Below, in pieces: positions 28,746-38,584 of a DNA stretch of 64,000 nt. This stretch comes from Xenorhabdus ishibashii (GTDB lineage: Bacteria; Pseudomonadota; Gammaproteobacteria; Enterobacterales; Enterobacteriaceae): assembly GCF_002632755.1 (NCBI RefSeq), contig NZ_NJAK01000001.1:1860001-1924000 (forward strand), in the 5' to 3' direction. Under the pieces are notes generated by a model. The model was not told the origin of the DNA. It saw only the letters and a list, made by a program, of their open reading frames with translations, and did not search any database. The position numbers and the translations under genes were made by a program. Position 1 is the stretch's first letter. Each line of letters starts with the position of its first letter.

Positions 28746-30890
28746 ATGCCTAACTTTTCACACAGAAAAATATTACGGGCTGCGGCTATCGGGGCAGACA
28801 ATCCATCACTACCCGCCTCGATTCACAAAGCGCTAGCCATCCCCGCCAACAACCGAACCGGTACTATTAATGATGTGGAGCATGTGGTGATCCTGATGCA
28901 GGAAAACCGCTCCTTCGACCATTATTTCGGCACCTTGCCTGGCGTTCGTGGTTTTAGCGACCGTATCACCATTCCACTTCCCGATGGGCGCAACATCTGG
29001 CAGCAACAGGGAGATGGACGGTTGGTCTTGCCTTATTATCTGGACAGCCGATGCGGTAATGCACAGCGGGCTGGTGGTACGCCTCATTCCTGGGGGGATG
29101 AACACTCCGCTTGGGACAATGGCCGTATGAATGCCTGGCCAACCTATAAAACAACAATCTCAATGGGCTATTACTGCCAGAGCGAGCTGCCGTACCAGTT
29201 TGCTTTAGCCAACGCCTTTACCTTGTGTGACGCATATCATTGTTCGATCCATGCAGGAACCAATCCCAACCGTCTTTTCCTCTGGAGCGGCACCAACGGC
29301 CCCAGTGCCGCTAACGTTGCCGCAGTGATCAATGAATGGGACACTCCTGGTCCTCCAGAGGAAGGATATACATGGAAAACCTACCCAGAGCGACTGGAGG
29401 AGAACGGTATTAGCTGGAAAGTTTATCAATACCTGCCGGACAACTTCGGTGATAACCCGCTGGCTGGTTTCCGCCAGTACCGTGCTGCCAGCGTCGAGGC
29501 CGGTAATCCGGCACAGCCGCCGCAGGATTTCAACGATTTTGTCCCCTACAGTGATGAACTGAACGATAAGATCCCGCTGTATAAGGGCAACGGCAATACT
29601 CTGCCGGCTGCCAGCGGTGACGATTTTGAAACGATACTGGCCGGATTCCGTGCCGAGGTGAAGAAGGGCAAACTGCCACAGGTAAGCTGGATAGTTGCAC
29701 CGGAGGCCTATTGTGAACATCCAGTACCTTCCTGTCCTGTACAGGGTGGCTGGTTCATTCAGGAGATCCTCAATGCGCTGACAGAAGACCCGCAGGTGTG
29801 GAGCAAAACGGTACTGCTGGTGAATTTCGATGAGAATGATGGTTTCTTTGACCACATACCTTCGCCCTCTGCACCGTCGCAACGGAAAGACTGTAGTTTC
29901 GCCGGCAAATCCACAGTACCATTTGACACCGAAATCTTCCAACACCCAGCCCCAGATGGCTCGCAGGGGCAGCCGTCACCAGATGGGCTTATTTATGGCC
30001 CTGGGCCGCGGGTGCCTATGTTGATACTGTCACCCTGGAGTCGTGGAGGTTGGGTTAACTCACAGGTATTCGATCACACCTCAGTCCTACAGTTTTTGGA
30101 AAAGCGTTTCCGTGTACGCGAGCCGAATATCAGCGATTGGCGGCGTGCAGTGTGCGGTGATCTCACTTCAGCGTTCAACTTTGTCAATCCCAACAATGAA
30201 GTGCCTCGTTTGCCGGCCATCACGCGACAGGCAGCAGACAGCCTGCGCCGGTGCCAAGAGGAGTTACCACGGGTGCCGTTACCGGAGGTTGGAAAGCAAC
30301 AATTGCCGTATCAATGGCGACAGATTCGCCCATCCCGCGCGTTGCCTTACCGACTTAATGTTGAAGCCTCGGCTTATCCCGATAAAGGTTTGCTGACACT
30401 GAGCTTTCACAACACAGGCGAACAGGGTGTGGTATTTCATGTTTACGACAGACTGCATCTGGATGATATCCCGCGGCGTTATACTGTTGAAGCAGGTAAG
30501 TCGCTTAGTGATGACTGGCAGACGGCAGATAACTATGATCTCTGGTTGCTAGGACCCAACGGCTTTCACCGTGCGTTGAGCGGCTCACTGACACAGCGAC
30601 AGCCAGAAGTGAGCCAAATCGAGAATAATACCTGCCTGCAACTAGAACTGAACAATCCGAGTGACACAACGGTGGAGATCACGATAAGACGCTGCCCTTA
30701 TACATTGCAGGGACCATGGCACATTGAAATGCCCGCGGGAAGCTGTCACAGCCAGACTTTTGACATCCGCATCAGTGGTGGCTGGTACGATATTTCACTG
30801 GTGGGGCCAAAAGGGTGGTACCGCCGCTTGGCGGGTAGACTGGAAAACGGTGAGCACAGCATCAGCGATCCATTGATGGGAGAGGAATAA
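28746..30890 (+). CDS. Phosphocholine-specific phospholipase C (PlcH/PlcN family)
   Basis: The 714-residue protein is of the bacterial phosphoesterase family (PF04185). The catalytic signature VVILMQENRSFDHYFGTLPG lies at about residues 47-67, with LCDAYHCSIHAGTNPNRLF, VNFDENDGFFDH, GPRVPMLILSPWSRGG and DHTSVLQFLEKRF further on. Two C-terminal DUF756 repeats follow (about 530-620 and 630-705). Such enzymes cleave phosphatidylcholine or sphingomyelin and are usually exported by Tat. Here the N-terminus is MPNFSHRKILRAAAIGADNP directly before the mature-like SIHKALAIPANNRTGT; the twin arginine and most of the hydrophobic core are missing. AGGAG precedes the ATG. It lies inside an otherwise E. 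coli-like backbone and looks richer in G and C, suggesting acquisition. Confidence 0.9.
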   Translation: MPNFSHRKILRAAAIGADNPSLPASIHKALAIPANNRTGTINDVEHVVILMQENRSFDHYFGTLPGVRGFSDRITIPLPDGRNIWQQQGDGRLVLPYYLDSRCGNAQRAGGTPHSWGDEHSAWDNGRMNAWPTYKTTISMGYYCQSELPYQFALANAFTLCDAYHCSIHAGTNPNRLFLWSGTNGPSAANVAAVINEWDTPGPPEEGYTWKTYPERLEENGISWKVYQYLPDNFGDNPLAGFRQYRAASVEAGNPAQPPQDFNDFVPYSDELNDKIPLYKGNGNTLPAASGDDFETILAGFRAEVKKGKLPQVSWIVAPEAYCEHPVPSCPVQGGWFIQEILNALTEDPQVWSKTVLLVNFDENDGFFDHIPSPSAPSQRKDCSFAGKSTVPFDTEIFQHPAPDGSQGQPSPDGLIYGPGPRVPMLILSPWSRGGWVNSQVFDHTSVLQFLEKRFRVREPNISDWRRAVCGDLTSAFNFVNPNNEVPRLPAITRQAADSLRRCQEELPRVPLPEVGKQQLPYQWRQIRPSRALPYRLNVEASAYPDKGLLTLSFHNTGEQGVVFHVYDRLHLDDIPRRYTVEAGKSLSDDWQTADNYDLWLLGPNGFHRALSGSLTQRQPEVSQIENNTCLQLELNNPSDTTVEITIRRCPYTLQGPWHIEMPAGSCHSQTFDIRISGGWYDISLVGPKGWYRRLAGRLENGEHSISDPLMGEE

Positions 30891-30945
30891 GATAGTCGTG
30901 CCTGATATGCAAAAAACGGAAAATGGATTCTATCTATCGTCCTAA

Positions 30946-30965
30946 GGGGCGGTTTAACCCGCCCC
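30946..30965. terminator. GC-rich hairpin between convergent phospholipase and tautomerase genes
   Basis: A 7-bp stem (GGGGCGG/CCGCCCC) with a 6-base loop lies between the convergent genes. Its T tails are weak on both strands (GATTTAAA on the plus side), so it may act bidirectionally at modest strength. Confidence 0.5.
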
Positions 30966-31000
30966 GATTTAAATAGTTAATGCTTTCTGAAACTCTTAAC

Positions 31001-31207
31001 TCACTTCTTCGCGGCAACCCGTAACTCAGTCACGTTTTTACCCCCAATACCCCAATTATCCGTTTCTACTTCATCAATAATCACAAAAGTCGTTGCCGGA
31101 TTTTTCCCAAGTACATCTACCAGCAATTGGGTTGCACCTTCAATGAGTTGTTTTTTCTGCTCAGCGGTTGCGCCTTCACGGGTAATTCTGATGTTCACAA
31201 ATGGCAT
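31001..31207 (-). CDS. 4-oxalocrotonate tautomerase-like enzyme
   Basis: The 68-residue protein starts MPFVNIRITREGATAEQKKQ, so after Met removal the N-terminal proline that serves as the catalytic base of the 4-OT family is exposed. The rest (LIEGATQLLVDVLGKNPATTFVIIDEV) fits the beta-alpha-beta monomer of this superfamily. AAGGAG precedes the ATG. The family keto-enolises small 2-oxo or related acids; the physiological substrate cannot be told from sequence. It is a single-gene unit upstream of yhjD's 3' end. Confidence 0.9.
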   Translation of the reverse strand: MPFVNIRITREGATAEQKKQLIEGATQLLVDVLGKNPATTFVIIDEVETDNWGIGGKNVTELRVAAKK

Positions 31208-31282
31208 AAAAATGACTCCTTTTTGGGTTTGTTATATACAAGTAGGTACAGCAAAAACACTCTTACTTATTGATATATATGT

Positions 31283-32260
31283 TTATTTGGCTTTCTTCTC
31301 TTCCGCGGTGGCGATCCACGCGGCGCAAAACAGAGTCAGGCGGGCAAAGAAGTAGAAAAATGCCATTAAGCCAATCACCGAACCAAAAGCAGCACCAGAA
31401 GGAGAGCTGGCAAGGCGTGGCAGCATCATGGTCATAATAGATTTGATGACTTCAAATCCAATGGCTGCCATTAAGGTGCCTTTGAACAGGGCTGTTCTTT
31501 CAGGGCGATGACGTGGCAAGATCCACAATATCCAAAGGAATAACAAATAATTGGCTGAAATAGAAATAGTCATGCCAATTGATGTCCATGCAGGCCGGAG
31601 CCATTCGATACCCTCCAGTCCCAGAGCGTGGACGATAGTGGCTTGGGCAGAGCCTGCTATGGAAGTCAGAGAAAGAGTGATGACCAACGCAAATAGCAGG
31701 CCGAATAAGGAGAAAAAGTCGCGAATATACTGGAAGTAAATTTTCTCCTTATCTTCATGATTGCGTTCCCAAACATCTCTGGATTGGGCGAGTATTGCCT
31801 CGCGTAAATTTCCGACCCAGTTCATACCTGAATAAAGAGCGATCGCCAACCCCGTCAATCCTACAGTCGTTCTTTGGTTGATTGCCGTGTCTACGCTGTT
31901 TTTCAGCGTGTTGGCGAGAGTGGGATCGCTGATACTATTGGCGATACCATTGATCAAACGTGCCAGTAAGTCAGGATTGGAGGCCAGCACAAAACCTGCG
32001 ACGGCAAAAGAGAGCATCAGAATTGGGATTAAGGATAGAAACGAAAAATAGGTGATGGCAGCACCAAATTGGCTACCCATTCGGTCATTGAAACGTTGCG
32101 CCGCCCGAATAAAGTGGGCGATAAAAGGAATTCGTCGGATGGCATTGCCAATACGGATGGTTACGGAAAGCGCTTTTTTACTGCCATATAGCCCTTTCTC
32201 TAATGGTGTAAGATCCTTCCCTGTATTGAGTTGTTCCCTTTTTGCATGGTTACCTGGCAT
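31283..32260 (-). CDS. yhjD: YhjD, YihY/BrkB-family inner-membrane protein
   Basis: From the ATG at 32260, with AGGGG just upstream, the product has 325 residues. It matches YhjD of E. coli (337 aa): RIPFIAHFIRAAQRFNDRMG, QFGAAITYFSFLSLIPILM, LAIALYSGMNWVGNLREAI and SPSGAAFGSVIGLMAFFYFFARLTLFCAAWIATAE. About six membrane helices are evident. YhjD has been linked genetically to export of lipid IVA-type LPS precursors in Kdo-deficient E. coli. The frame is open 21 codons further upstream, but the family start and the ribosome-binding site favour the inner ATG. Confidence 0.92.
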   Translation of the reverse strand: MPGNHAKREQLNTGKDLTPLEKGLYGSKKALSVTIRIGNAIRRIPFIAHFIRAAQRFNDRMGSQFGAAITYFSFLSLIPILMLSFAVAGFVLASNPDLLARLINGIANSISDPTLANTLKNSVDTAINQRTTVGLTGLAIALYSGMNWVGNLREAILAQSRDVWERNHEDKEKIYFQYIRDFFSLFGLLFALVITLSLTSIAGSAQATIVHALGLEGIEWLRPAWTSIGMTISISANYLLFLWILWILPRHRPERTALFKGTLMAAIGFEVIKSIMTMMLPRLASSPSGAAFGSVIGLMAFFYFFARLTLFCAAWIATAEEKKAK

Positions 32261-32334
32261 TACATCCCCTGGTGAAAAAACATGTATGCGGAAAAAGAGT
32301 AACAGGCAAAATGGAAAAGGCAACTAATGAAGAA

Positions 32335-32372
32335 ATATCAAAAAATACGGTAGCCTTGTAGTGGCTACCGTA
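32335..32372 (-). terminator. Intrinsic terminator of the TpsA haemolysin gene
   Basis: A 10-bp perfect stem (TACGGTAGCC/GGCTACCGTA) with a 7-base loop is followed on the minus strand by TTTTTTGATATTT. It lies 28 bases past the stop codon of the large exoprotein. Confidence 0.9.
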
Positions 32373-32399
32373 TAGGAGATCAATCGTTGATCACGATGA

Positions 32400-35300
32400 T
32401 CAATTTAATTGACGACCCTTAACTTCACTATGGATTGCCGGAAGTTCAGTATCGTGACCCTCATTTTTCACAAAAGGAACTTTACCAGAGAAAATGTCTT
32501 TTTGTGCAGAGGTTGCCAGACCGGTGAGGGAGCCGGGTACATCAACGCCTAAGTTTTTGCCCTTATCGTATCCGGCGATAGATTGGTGGTTAGTTTGCAA
32601 GGTATTCAGCGAAACCGCACCTTGTGCGCTATCAATTTTGCTGCCCACTAAAGAGGTTGTTCCAGAGACATCCAGATCAACCCCTTGAGTGCCGGTCAAT
32701 GTTGTCTGTTTACCGACAATTTCTCGATCGAGAGTATCGTAATTGCCTTTGAGTTTGCCATCAAAGCCTTTGAATGTGGCTTTCAATTGATCTGTCAAAC
32801 TGGGTGCTTTATCTCCGGTTTTAGTGTTGTTAGCCGACGCGGTTTCAACAACTTCTTTAGCAGCCGCATCCCCTTTGACGGTTTTGCTATAACCCAAGCC
32901 AGCATCCAGACCCACATTCAGGCTATGAGTGCTGTCCTTGCGGCTTTCGACATTGAAATTGCCACCGACGTTGCCCGTTACCTGATCCGCAGCCACATTA
33001 GCGCCTTTGAGTGAGGTATCTCCCGCGCTGGTCAGTGTGACATTACCACCGGAAACCTGTGCATTACGGTGTGTGGTCTGATCCAATTGGTTAACGCCAA
33101 ATTTCAATTCACCGCCGATGTTATATTTGCTGTCGATAATTCTGTTAGCCGGATCGTCGCTTGCCGCCGTACCGTCTCCCCCTCCTTTGCGGGCTGTAGA
33201 GGACATACCGCCTTTCGCTTTAGCATCGACGTTCCAACCATTGGCGTTGGCACTATCCTGAGCCGAAATCAGCTCGATTTTCCCACGCTGTGCAGTTAAA
33301 TCTACCTGCTTGCCGGAAACATTAGCACCTTGTAACGTCAGGTTATTGCCTGCATTCAGATTTACCCCCTGATCACCAGTGATATTGCTGGTTTGGGCGG
33401 TAGTATTGTTCTGATTGTCGGTGTTATAACCACCACCTAGGCTGCCACTGAAATTCTTGCCATCAGGGTTGGTTCCCACGGTCAGAGAAGTCTCCCCATT
33501 GTAACCATTGCTTTGTTTCTCATTGCGGTTAGTGGCCTGATTGAACTGAATATTTCCTCCTGCATTAACGTTGGCTGAACCTTCGCCTGCATTGATTGAG
33601 GTGCCTTGGTAGCGTGCATCTCTGGTCACCTGAACATTAACACCGTTTTGGGCATTGATGTTGCTGGTCACTGCACTGGTATTGTTGTTGGATGTTTCTT
33701 GATAGCTGCCACTGCCTTTGCCATTAACGGAGATATCTGCACCGGTTGTGGTGTAGACGCGCAAGCTGGCATTGCCAGTGGTATCAGCGGTATGGGCGTT
33801 TTGGCTATTGATTGCCGCTTCACTGGTATGGCTGCCAGCAGTCAGCGAAACACCGCCTTTGTTAGTCTGGTATTGCGTACCTTGGTCGTAGATATCACCA
33901 TTCGTGGTAGCTTTGACATCGCCCGCCTGAATGGTTGTCACTACCGCATTGGACTGATGGTTATTGGTGTAATGGCTGTTGCCATTCATCGCCAGTTCAA
34001 TACCGGCATTAGGCAAACCGGTCTTTGTGATGGCAGTATCTAGTTTTTTATCTGCGGCAGCTTTGGCGGTTTTTTCCATAGGACGGGTGGTTGCACTGTA
34101 ATCGGCAGTCCCGCTAATTTCTCCACCTACCTGTAATTGGCTGGTTGAGCTAGATTCGGTATTGGCCGTTGCTACATTTTTAATGCTGCCGGCATTCGCC
34201 TGATAAGAGCCTTGTACTTGGTGATCCGTACCTTGTTGCTTCAATTCACCCACTGCATTCAGCCCAAGATTGCCAGTCACCTGAGTTTTCGTCACCTCTG
34301 CTGTTGTTCGGCTGTTGGATTTTCCATTGCTGTTGTAGTTTCCTTCAACACCACCACCGAGCTTGTCCATGCCACCAGTGACAAACACACTGCCGCTCAG
34401 CTTTTCTTGTGAGGTTGAGGTTGATGTGCTGTTTTCTCCAGCCAACAACGCAATGTTATTGCCGGTAATTTTCGCATCGCCCAGAGTTGTGACCAATTTA
34501 GAACCAGTCACGGTGACATTTTGACCTGCATTGACGGTAAGGTGGCCACCATTCAATTCGGACAGGCGTTGTGTTGTGCTGTCATCTTGCTGTTTATCGG
34601 TTGTGTGTTCAAAACCCACACCAGCACGATATTGGTTATCTTTCATATCCTTGGTGTAGTACAGCCAGTCAAGGTTGGTTTTTTCCTGCTGGTACTGATT
34701 CTTCTCACCATAATTCAGGATATTAATATTGCCTGACGTATTTAGTTGTAGTTCGCCAGCACTTTTTGCCAGACTGCCAATGACATTGATGTCTTTATTA
34801 CTGAGTAATTTCAGATCTGCATCAGAAATCAATTGACTACCGGAAGATTTTTGCTGTTCGTTGTGTTCTTTATTCGTATTTTTGGTGATGTTGAAGATGG
34901 TTCCTTTTCTTTCATCCACCTCTTTAGAAATATTGCTGACTGCATTATCGATAGTTAACTGCCCTTCATTGGCTGAAACATAAGCGCCTTTTTGGGCTTT
35001 GACCTTACTGCCCGTAATGGTGACACCATTTTCACCAGACAGCAGCAAGAGCTCGCCCGCCGTCACTTCTGAAATATGATGGGTTTCTGACTTATCGCGG
35101 TTATCTTTTTTGCTGCCACCCGCAATACCGCGCCAATAGGTTTTATCCTTGGTAATTCTCTGATCATCAACGAGGGATTGCACAGTAATGTTGGCTTTCT
35201 GACCCGCAGAGATAATCAGGTTTTTGCCTGAGTTAATGTGGGTTCCTGCAATGTCAACATCGCCTTTCGCCTCGATACCTAAAACCCCGCCTGCGCTTAA

Positions 35301-36788
35301 TTCATTGCCGGTACTTCTTTGGGTAGTATTGACTTCATTCCAATTACCCGTTTGCAGTGATGCTGAATGGTTCTTTTTATATCCCTTCTCTGAGGTCATT
35401 TCTGATTCTATCAGACCTGCCAGCTTCACATCTTTTTGGGCTGATACGTACAATCGGTTACCGGCTTTGATTTTACTGCCAAGGACTTCTACATTGCCTT
35501 CACTGGCGGCCAAATGGACATTTTCACGGGCGTTGATGGTATTGCCTTCGTATTGATGTTTTTCACTCTCATGGGTGACATCGTATTGCCAAGACATTTT
35601 CCATTGATTGTTGGTGCTACGGTCAAGTTGATGAAGCTGTTGCCCATCCAGTTTCAGGTTGGTGCCAGTCAGTTTGACACTATCCCCTTCAATATCAGTT
35701 GCCATTACCTGATTGTTTTGTTTAGCCACCAGCGTGATGTTCTTGCCTGCTAATTGGGTACGGGCAACAGATTCACTGCTTTGCTTTTGTTCGGTATAAA
35801 TACCACTAAAAATGCTTTGGTGATTATCACTGCCCGTTTCGTTTGATGGAGATTGGTTCAGGCGTCCTTGGGACAGCACATTATTACCGCTCAAGGTAAT
35901 ATTCCCGCCTTTTAGCACCGCCGCTTCCAACTTCACATCACCGTAGGATTCAACTTCAATGCCATTATCGGCAGTGACTTGGCCTTTTAAATTGACTCCG
36001 CTCCCTTCCGCCGTGTTCAGCAAACGAATGCGTCCTGCCCGCATACTGCCCAAATAATAACTATCGAGTGCGCCAATATTCGCTTGCTGGATATCCAGAA
36101 TGCGGCCATCGGTCGAAATCTTGTTATTCCCTGTTGTGATATTGAGATTTTTTGCGGTGATCACCTGACCGTTGATGTCAATTTTGGGGGCAATCAGATT
36201 CAGCACATCATTATGGGATAAGCCATTGTTTTTGATATTCAGGGAGTTCAGATTATCAAAGGTGTTGAAGCCTTGCAGTATCCCATTTTCCACCAATGGG
36301 TTGCCGACGACCAATGACGCCTGATTGGTATTGATAAAACCACAGCCGTTACAAGTGATACCGTTAGGGTTTGCCAGTACATAATCGGCAGCGATACCAA
36401 ATACTTCCTGTTCGCCGAGCAGGAGTGAAGGATTGCGGCTGATAACCTCATTTAAGATCACACTGGCAACTTGTCCATTGAGGTTACTGTTGGCAGATAA
36501 TTCACCTGCCAATTGTGATGTTCCATTTTCCAAAGAGTTATTGAATACCGCTCCCATTTGATTGACGTTGAAATCCTGATATTGGTTATGTGATAACCCT
36601 GATTCGGAAGGCGCAACGATATCGACCACAGTTGCACCGGTATCAGCCTGGATAACATTCGGGCTGTGGGCAGCGTCGCCACCAGGCGTAATTCCATTGG
36701 CAAAACTGACAGAACTGGTTGCCAGAATAATTGCCATAGAGGCGGCAAGCTTTCCTGTTGGAGATAATTTAAATTTTTTATTTTTCAT
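32400..36788 (-). CDS. xhlA: ShlA/HpmA/XhlA-type two-partner secretion haemolysin (TpsA)
   Basis: The 1462-residue exoprotein has a signal peptide (KLAASMAIILATSSVSFA) and an N-terminal TPS domain (VVDIVAPSESGLSHNQYQDF, GAVFNNS, NPNGI near residue 140). The two-cysteine segment TCNGCGFINTNQAS is typical of the ShlA/HpmA haemolysin subgroup. The rest is a long stretch of beta-helix repeats (GGNITLSGNN, GNNIALLAG, GNVTLTSAGDTSLKGANV). Length is close to the Xenorhabdus and Photorhabdus haemolysins XhlA and PhlA as I recall them. It is secreted through the partner encoded just upstream. The C-terminus is not a recognisable CDI toxin tip, so pore formation is more likely than contact-dependent inhibition. 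Confidence 0.85.
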   Translation of the reverse strand: MKNKKFKLSPTGKLAASMAIILATSSVSFANGITPGGDAAHSPNVIQADTGATVVDIVAPSESGLSHNQYQDFNVNQMGAVFNNSLENGTSQLAGELSANSNLNGQVASVILNEVISRNPSLLLGEQEVFGIAADYVLANPNGITCNGCGFINTNQASLVVGNPLVENGILQGFNTFDNLNSLNIKNNGLSHNDVLNLIAPKIDINGQVITAKNLNITTGNNKISTDGRILDIQQANIGALDSYYLGSMRAGRIRLLNTAEGSGVNLKGQVTADNGIEVESYGDVKLEAAVLKGGNITLSGNNVLSQGRLNQSPSNETGSDNHQSIFSGIYTEQKQSSESVARTQLAGKNITLVAKQNNQVMATDIEGDSVKLTGTNLKLDGQQLHQLDRSTNNQWKMSWQYDVTHESEKHQYEGNTINARENVHLAASEGNVEVLGSKIKAGNRLYVSAQKDVKLAGLIESEMTSEKGYKKNHSASLQTGNWNEVNTTQRSTGNELSAGGVLGIEAKGDVDIAGTHINSGKNLIISAGQKANITVQSLVDDQRITKDKTYWRGIAGGSKKDNRDKSETHHISEVTAGELLLLSGENGVTITGSKVKAQKGAYVSANEGQLTIDNAVSNISKEVDERKGTIFNITKNTNKEHNEQQKSSGSQLISDADLKLLSNKDINVIGSLAKSAGELQLNTSGNINILNYGEKNQYQQEKTNLDWLYYTKDMKDNQYRAGVGFEHTTDKQQDDSTTQRLSELNGGHLTVNAGQNVTVTGSKLVTTLGDAKITGNNIALLAGENSTSTSTSQEKLSGSVFVTGGMDKLGGGVEGNYNSNGKSNSRTTAEVTKTQVTGNLGLNAVGELKQQGTDHQVQGSYQANAGSIKNVATANTESSSTSQLQVGGEISGTADYSATTRPMEKTAKAAADKKLDTAITKTGLPNAGIELAMNGNSHYTNNHQSNAVVTTIQAGDVKATTNGDIYDQGTQYQTNKGGVSLTAGSHTSEAAINSQNAHTADTTGNASLRVYTTTGADISVNGKGSGSYQETSNNNTSAVTSNINAQNGVNVQVTRDARYQGTSINAGEGSANVNAGGNIQFNQATNRNEKQSNGYNGETSLTVGTNPDGKNFSGSLGGGYNTDNQNNTTAQTSNITGDQGVNLNAGNNLTLQGANVSGKQVDLTAQRGKIELISAQDSANANGWNVDAKAKGGMSSTARKGGGDGTAASDDPANRIIDSKYNIGGELKFGVNQLDQTTHRNAQVSGGNVTLTSAGDTSLKGANVAADQVTGNVGGNFNVESRKDSTHSLNVGLDAGLGYSKTVKGDAAAKEVVETASANNTKTGDKAPSLTDQLKATFKGFDGKLKGNYDTLDREIVGKQTTLTGTQGVDLDVSGTTSLVGSKIDSAQGAVSLNTLQTNHQSIAGYDKGKNLGVDVPGSLTGLATSAQKDIFSGKVPFVKNEGHDTELPAIHSEVKGRQLN

Positions 36789-36831
36789 ATAATTACCTTA
36801 TTTGCTTCTTTATTGCCATGTGCAGTGCTCT

Positions 36832-36872
36832 GGGGATCATGGTTCCAGAAAATTATGCTAGAAATGATCCCC
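36832..36872 (-). other. Intercistronic inverted repeat between tpsB and tpsA
   Basis: GGGGATCAT (36832-36840) and ATGATCCCC (36864-36872) form a perfect 9-bp stem with a 23-base loop in the 125-base gap between the transporter and exoprotein genes. No T tract follows on the minus strand, so it is not a classical terminator; it may affect mRNA processing or the ratio of the two products. Confidence 0.55.
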
Positions 36873-36913
36873 ACAACTGGCTGCGGTTAAAAAACATCAA
36901 ATGGTTCAAAAAA

Positions 36914-38584
36914 CTAAAAAGTGTAAGAAAAGCGGGTTAACAGTTGCATAGGTTCATCCGTGTCCCTACTTTGGTGAGAAAGAAATTTGCCTCGGCTGAA
37001 CTCAACATCTGCAAATAGTTGCTGATAGCGTAGTGTCAAACCTGCACTTAATCCGGCACTGCTTTTCCATCCATCCTGACTGCGGTAGCCTTTAACCTGA
37101 CCGATATCCACGCCGGTACGCAGCGAAAGTGAGCCTTTGCCAATGGGGATAGAGTGGGAAAACGTATTTCTCAAATACCAGCCATTATCAGCCGATGACA
37201 CATTTTTGCTGAATCCTCGTACGGCATTACGGTCGGTCATATTTATCCACTCAACACCTGGTAGCCCGCTTTCGCTGTACTGGGTATAAAATTGGCTACT
37301 GAATTGGTAAGGCACAGAAAAGAGTGTGAAACGCTGCTGTAAATTTGCCGATAATTTCCCTTTGGTAAACTGCTTATTCAGGCTGGCTGTAGAGGTTTGG
37401 GCGCCGAACCACGGCATTCCCTGCTCAATACTCATATTGAGGGAGATCAATCCTGAAGGGATAATTTGTAAATGGCTAATACCTAGCTCGAGGACACTCA
37501 ATGTCTGACTACTGACGGAGAGTCTGGCATCCTGAAAATGGTTTGTGTAATTCTTATAAACAAATTGAGTGTTTAATGTACTAATTTGCGATTGGTTACG
37601 ATGAAAGACCCAATCGGCGCGAATACCTGTTTGTTGTGAATTCCCGTACAATTTGGCCAAATTTATATTTAAACGGGGATGGCTGGTGTATTGGGAATAA
37701 CTGTTGAATCCACTCAATGTTACGGCTCCATAGGGGAGCAAATAGAGCAGAGTATAGGCGCGATTATATTGGGTACTGGGTTTATCTACGGTACTGGCAC
37801 CGCTGAGACTCACAAAGTCAGATAGCCCCAATGGACTATCGACGCTGGCATTGAGTCGCGTGATCCATTTTCCCGTGTTTTTCTGTCCATAATTATCGGT
37901 TGTGGTGGTGATTCTCCACGGGGAAGCGTGCTGATTGTGCAGCCTGATGATGGAACCACCATTAACTGTCCCTGGCAGAATATCGAGAGTGGTTTTGTTT
38001 GATTGCAAACGATTTGCCTGATCCAGTCCTTGATCAATTTGATTCAGGTTGAGTGGCTTATTTATCAAACGTGGGAATAGTGTTTGGCTATTGACCCAGC
38101 GGTCATCTCCCTCTATCGCCTCGACAAAACCTTCAACGACATTGATCCCTAGCTCGCCATTGGTATTGGGGGGAATAAATTGTACCCGTGCCGTAATATA
38201 GCCTTTGGCAATATAAAGATTAGTGATTTCCGCTGACAGCTTGTTGATGTCATTGCTGGTAATACAGTTATCTGGCAGCGCACTGAGTGTGTTCAAATCT
38301 TTTAGGGAGAGTAAAGTAATGCCTTGAAGGTAAACGCCATGAACAGCTAAACAGGGCGGTGCTTCCTCCAGCACGGGTGAGACAGTTTGTGGAGAAACGC
38401 TATCTGTGCGATTAATCAATCCTTGATGACGGCGTTCTTCAATTAATTGGTCTATTTCCCGTGAACTATCCTGTAAGGTTCTTCTGGCTTCATCTGTAGG
38501 GAACGCTGGGTTAAGCATGTCAGACGCTGCGCTCACCTGAAATGCAGAACATAATAAGATGAAGATTGTTGTCCTTTTAATCAT
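36914..38584 (-). CDS. xhlB: TpsB outer-membrane transporter/activator (ShlB/XhlB type)
   Basis: From the ATG at 38584 the product has 556 residues; an in-frame TTG lies four codons upstream. A signal peptide (TTIFILLCSAFQVSAA) is followed by a POTRA region (about residues 80-220: CLAVHGVYLQGITLLSLKDL, LYIAKGYITARVQFIPPN, GINVVEGFVEAI). A C-terminal 16-strand-type barrel contains the family motif VRGF (NAVRGFSKNV) and ends in aromatic F (RFSYTF). It secretes, and in this subgroup activates, the linked haemolysin. Order tpsB then tpsA is usual. Confidence 0.88.
   Translation of the reverse strand: MIKRTTIFILLCSAFQVSAASDMLNPAFPTDEARRTLQDSSREIDQLIEERRHQGLINRTDSVSPQTVSPVLEEAPPCLAVHGVYLQGITLLSLKDLNTLSALPDNCITSNDINKLSAEITNLYIAKGYITARVQFIPPNTNGELGINVVEGFVEAIEGDDRWVNSQTLFPRLINKPLNLNQIDQGLDQANRLQSNKTTLDILPGTVNGGSIIRLHNQHASPWRITTTTDNYGQKNTGKWITRLNASVDSPLGLSDFVSLSGASTVDKPSTQYNRAYTLLYLLPYGAVTLSGFNSYSQYTSHPRLNINLAKLYGNSQQTGIRADWVFHRNQSQISTLNTQFVYKNYTNHFQDARLSVSSQTLSVLELGISHLQIIPSGLISLNMSIEQGMPWFGAQTSTASLNKQFTKGKLSANLQQRFTLFSVPYQFSSQFYTQYSESGLPGVEWINMTDRNAVRGFSKNVSSADNGWYLRNTFSHSIPIGKGSLSLRTGVDIGQVKGYRSQDGWKSSAGLSAGLTLRYQQLFADVEFSRGKFLSHQSRDTDEPMQLLTRFSYTF

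Noticed and set aside
29205..29945. 246-codon minus-strand frame inside the phospholipase gene
   Set aside because: It is antisense to conserved catalytic motifs of the phosphoesterase and shows no recognisable protein features.
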